This document shows, piece after piece, positions 62,412-64,000 of a DNA stretch of 64,000 nt. The stretch covers positions 868,001 to 932,000 of the forward strand of contig NZ_JACHZQ010000001.1 of the NCBI RefSeq assembly GCF_014193655.1. Direction: 5' to 3'. The notes under the pieces are model-generated. The model did not search any database, was not told where the DNA came from, and was given only the letters and a program-made list of their open reading frames with translations. Made by a program: the position numbers and the translations under genes. Positions within the stretch are counted from its first letter, which is position 1. The number at the start of each line of letters is the position of its first letter. The stretch comes from Rhizobium sp. BK313. GTDB taxonomy: Bacteria; Pseudomonadota; Alphaproteobacteria; Rhizobiales; Rhizobiaceae.

Positions 62412-63869
62412 ATGAACCATCTGCCGATCAACGAGAACGACTTAGCCGACATGAACTTCGACGTGCCCGCCGGAACTGGATCGCAACCCCATCCTTTTCA
62501 GCATCCCCTGGCACTTCCGGACGTCCTGGAAGCCTTGCCGGAGGCCGTCTACACGACTGATGCCATCGGTCGGATTACGTTCTACAACAAAGCGGCCGCC
62601 GCAATGTGGGGCGTCAGTCCTGAGCTCGGAAAGAGTGAGTTTTGCGGCTCCTGGAAACTCTATTGGCCCGATGGGACGCCACTTCCGCACGCCGAATGCC
62701 CCATGGCGACCGCATTGAAGGAGCAACGTCCAATCAGAGGGCGTGAGGCGATTGCCGAGCGGCCGGATGGCACGCGTATCCCGTTCCTCGCATTCCCAAC
62801 GCCGATCTTTGACGCGGCCGGGAACCTTATCGGCGCCGTCAACATGCTTGTCGATCTGACGGATCGCACAATTGCGGAGGAGGCCGCCCAACGGTTCGCG
62901 GCGATCGTTGAATCCTCCGACGATGCGATCCTCGCAAAAGACCTGAACGGCAAAATCATCACCTGGAACGGCGGCGCCGAGCGGCTGTTCGGCTACACGG
63001 CGGAGGAAGCAATCGGCCAGCCCATTGTCATGCTCATTCCGCTGGACCGGCAGAGTGAGGAGCCGGATATTCTGGCTCGCGTGCGCCGTGGCGAACGCAT
63101 TGATCACTATGAAACCATTCGGCGACGCAAGGACGGCAGCCTCGTCGAAATATCGCTATCGGTCTCGCCGATCAAAAATCGCGAAGGTCGTGTAATCGGC
63201 GCATCCAAGATCGCACGCGATATAACCGAGCGGCGGCGCGCTGAAGAGCAGCAACATCTTTTGATCAGGGAGATGGATCATCGCGTCAAAAATCTATTTG
63301 CCCTTGCAAGCAGTGTTGTGTCGTTGAGTGCCCGTACCGCGTCAACGCCTGGCGAACTTGCATCAGCCGTTTCCGCCCGTTTGAATGCATTGGCGCTGGC
63401 GCATGCCTTAACGGTTCCAAGGACGTCCGGCGCAACCAGCAGACATGAGCAGACGACCACGCTGCACGCGCTCATCCAAACGATCGTGGCACCCTATGAT
63501 GTCGGCACCGGCAGCCGGCAATCCCGGGTCGCCGTTACCGGTGCCGATACTGCTATTTCTGGCGCAGCGGTTACGAGCTTCGCCTTGTTGATGCATGAAT
63601 TCGCGACCAACGCCGCAAAATATGGGGCTCTCTCCACCCCTGACGGGCGCGTCGATATCGTATGTGTCGATGAGGGGGACCGCTTTGTCTTGACCTGGAG
63701 TGAAAGCGGCGGGCCGCCCGTCGATCGGCAAACCGACGGCGATGGCTTCGGAAGCGTCCTCGCCAAGGCGACGGTACGAAATCAGCTCGGCGGCGAGATT
63801 TCTCGGGAATGGAACCGCGACGGTCTGTCGATACGCCTTGTGGTCGCATCAGACCGTCTCTGCGCGTAG
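62412..63869 (+). CDS. HWE-family sensor histidine kinase with two PAS domains
   Basis: A 485-residue soluble kinase. PAS 1 (about 35-155) starts LPDVLEALPEAVYTTDAIGR; PAS 2 (about 160-285) has IVESSDDAILAKDLNGKIIT and LFGYTAEEAIGQP. The HWE core is REMDHRVKNLFALASSVVS near 300 (acceptor His), LMHEFATNAAKYGALS as N box, and LTWSESGGP with the Trp-x-Glu. PAS 2 and its surroundings are close to PAS 3 of the kinase at 38326, so the two are paralogues. Expected to phosphorylate a separate PhyR-like or single-domain receiver. Confidence 0.9.
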   Translation: MNHLPINENDLADMNFDVPAGTGSQPHPFQHPLALPDVLEALPEAVYTTDAIGRITFYNKAAAAMWGVSPELGKSEFCGSWKLYWPDGTPLPHAECPMATALKEQRPIRGREAIAERPDGTRIPFLAFPTPIFDAAGNLIGAVNMLVDLTDRTIAEEAAQRFAAIVESSDDAILAKDLNGKIITWNGGAERLFGYTAEEAIGQPIVMLIPLDRQSEEPDILARVRRGERIDHYETIRRRKDGSLVEISLSVSPIKNREGRVIGASKIARDITERRRAEEQQHLLIREMDHRVKNLFALASSVVSLSARTASTPGELASAVSARLNALALAHALTVPRTSGATSRHEQTTTLHALIQTIVAPYDVGTGSRQSRVAVTGADTAISGAAVTSFALLMHEFATNAAKYGALSTPDGRVDIVCVDEGDRFVLTWSESGGPPVDRQTDGDGFGSVLAKATVRNQLGGEISREWNRDGLSIRLVVASDRLCA

Positions 63870-64000
63870 GCCGAGTTCGCTCTAAAGCGTGCTCGGCGTC
63901 TACTGATCTCGAGCGTCGGGATGCCGCTGAGTGCCATTCGGCAAACGATGCAGCCGCGTCAGCCTTAAGTTCCTTCCGACTTCCTGGCGAGGAAAAACGC
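63870..64000. other. window end, no gene visible
   Basis: The last 130 bases contain no supported frame. Confidence 0.4.

Noticed and set aside
1..64000. tRNA, rRNA, origin of replication or phage structural genes
   Set aside because: None seen; no conserved tRNA ends, no ribosomal RNA stretches, no repABC or integrase gene.

Overview
The window looks like an accessory replicon or large genomic island of a rhizobial alphaproteobacterium (Rhizobiaceae or Phyllobacteriaceae). The pointers are family content (DUF982, DUF6894, LtrA, HWE-type histidine kinases, a class III cyclase with TPRs, YciE-like DUF892, tandem Hsp20 genes), GC-rich codon use, and many matches to the alphaproteobacterial general-stress (EcfG/RpoE2) promoter GGAAC-N16-NGTT. 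There are no rRNA, tRNA or ribosomal-protein genes and no replication origin that I can see. IS remnants and about a dozen genes broken by single stop codons or frameshifts show a plastic, partly decaying region.

Layout. 0.6-7.2 kb: a mostly minus-strand group of enzymes rarely seen together: a PurO-type IMP cyclohydrolase relative, three Nudix hydrolases (one on the plus strand, AT-rich and foreign-looking), a SAM methyltransferase, a carbamoyltransferase relative with altered signature motifs, and a free-standing GlyRS-like class II aminoacyl-tRNA synthetase core. This is a candidate small-molecule pathway that I cannot name. 7.5-11.6 kb: an ABC importer plus LLM-type flavin monooxygenase, an organosulfur uptake and desulfonation operon. 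11.9-26.7 kb: assorted single genes (NmrA/HxlR pair, LtrA, acetyltransferases, cyclase-TPR protein, membrane proteins) with several pseudogenes and a stretch of gene fragments near 24.2-25.7 kb.

26.9-53.4 kb is the most coherent part: a general-stress island. About 17 sites matching GGAAC-N18/19-TT sit upstream of small or stress-type genes (GlsB-like, DUF892, four DUF982/DUF6894-type genes, DUF2382/YsnF-like, small membrane proteins) and upstream of four minus-strand units of about 80-90 nt that end in strong hairpins, three of them with U tracts. The latter look like a family of EcfG-dependent small RNAs. The same region carries an SRAP operon with three small partners, two Hsp20 genes, a ligD pseudogene and IS21/IS110 debris.

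54.8-63.9 kb: three soluble sensor kinases, including a protein with eight near-identical 92-residue HAMP units whose receiver domains are now out of frame, a REC-HK-REC protein and a PAS-HWE kinase; another PAS-HWE kinase lies at 38.3 kb. HWE kinases commonly feed the PhyR-NepR-EcfG cascade, so sensors and outputs of one stress response may be co-located here; no ecfG, nepR or phyR gene is present in the window.
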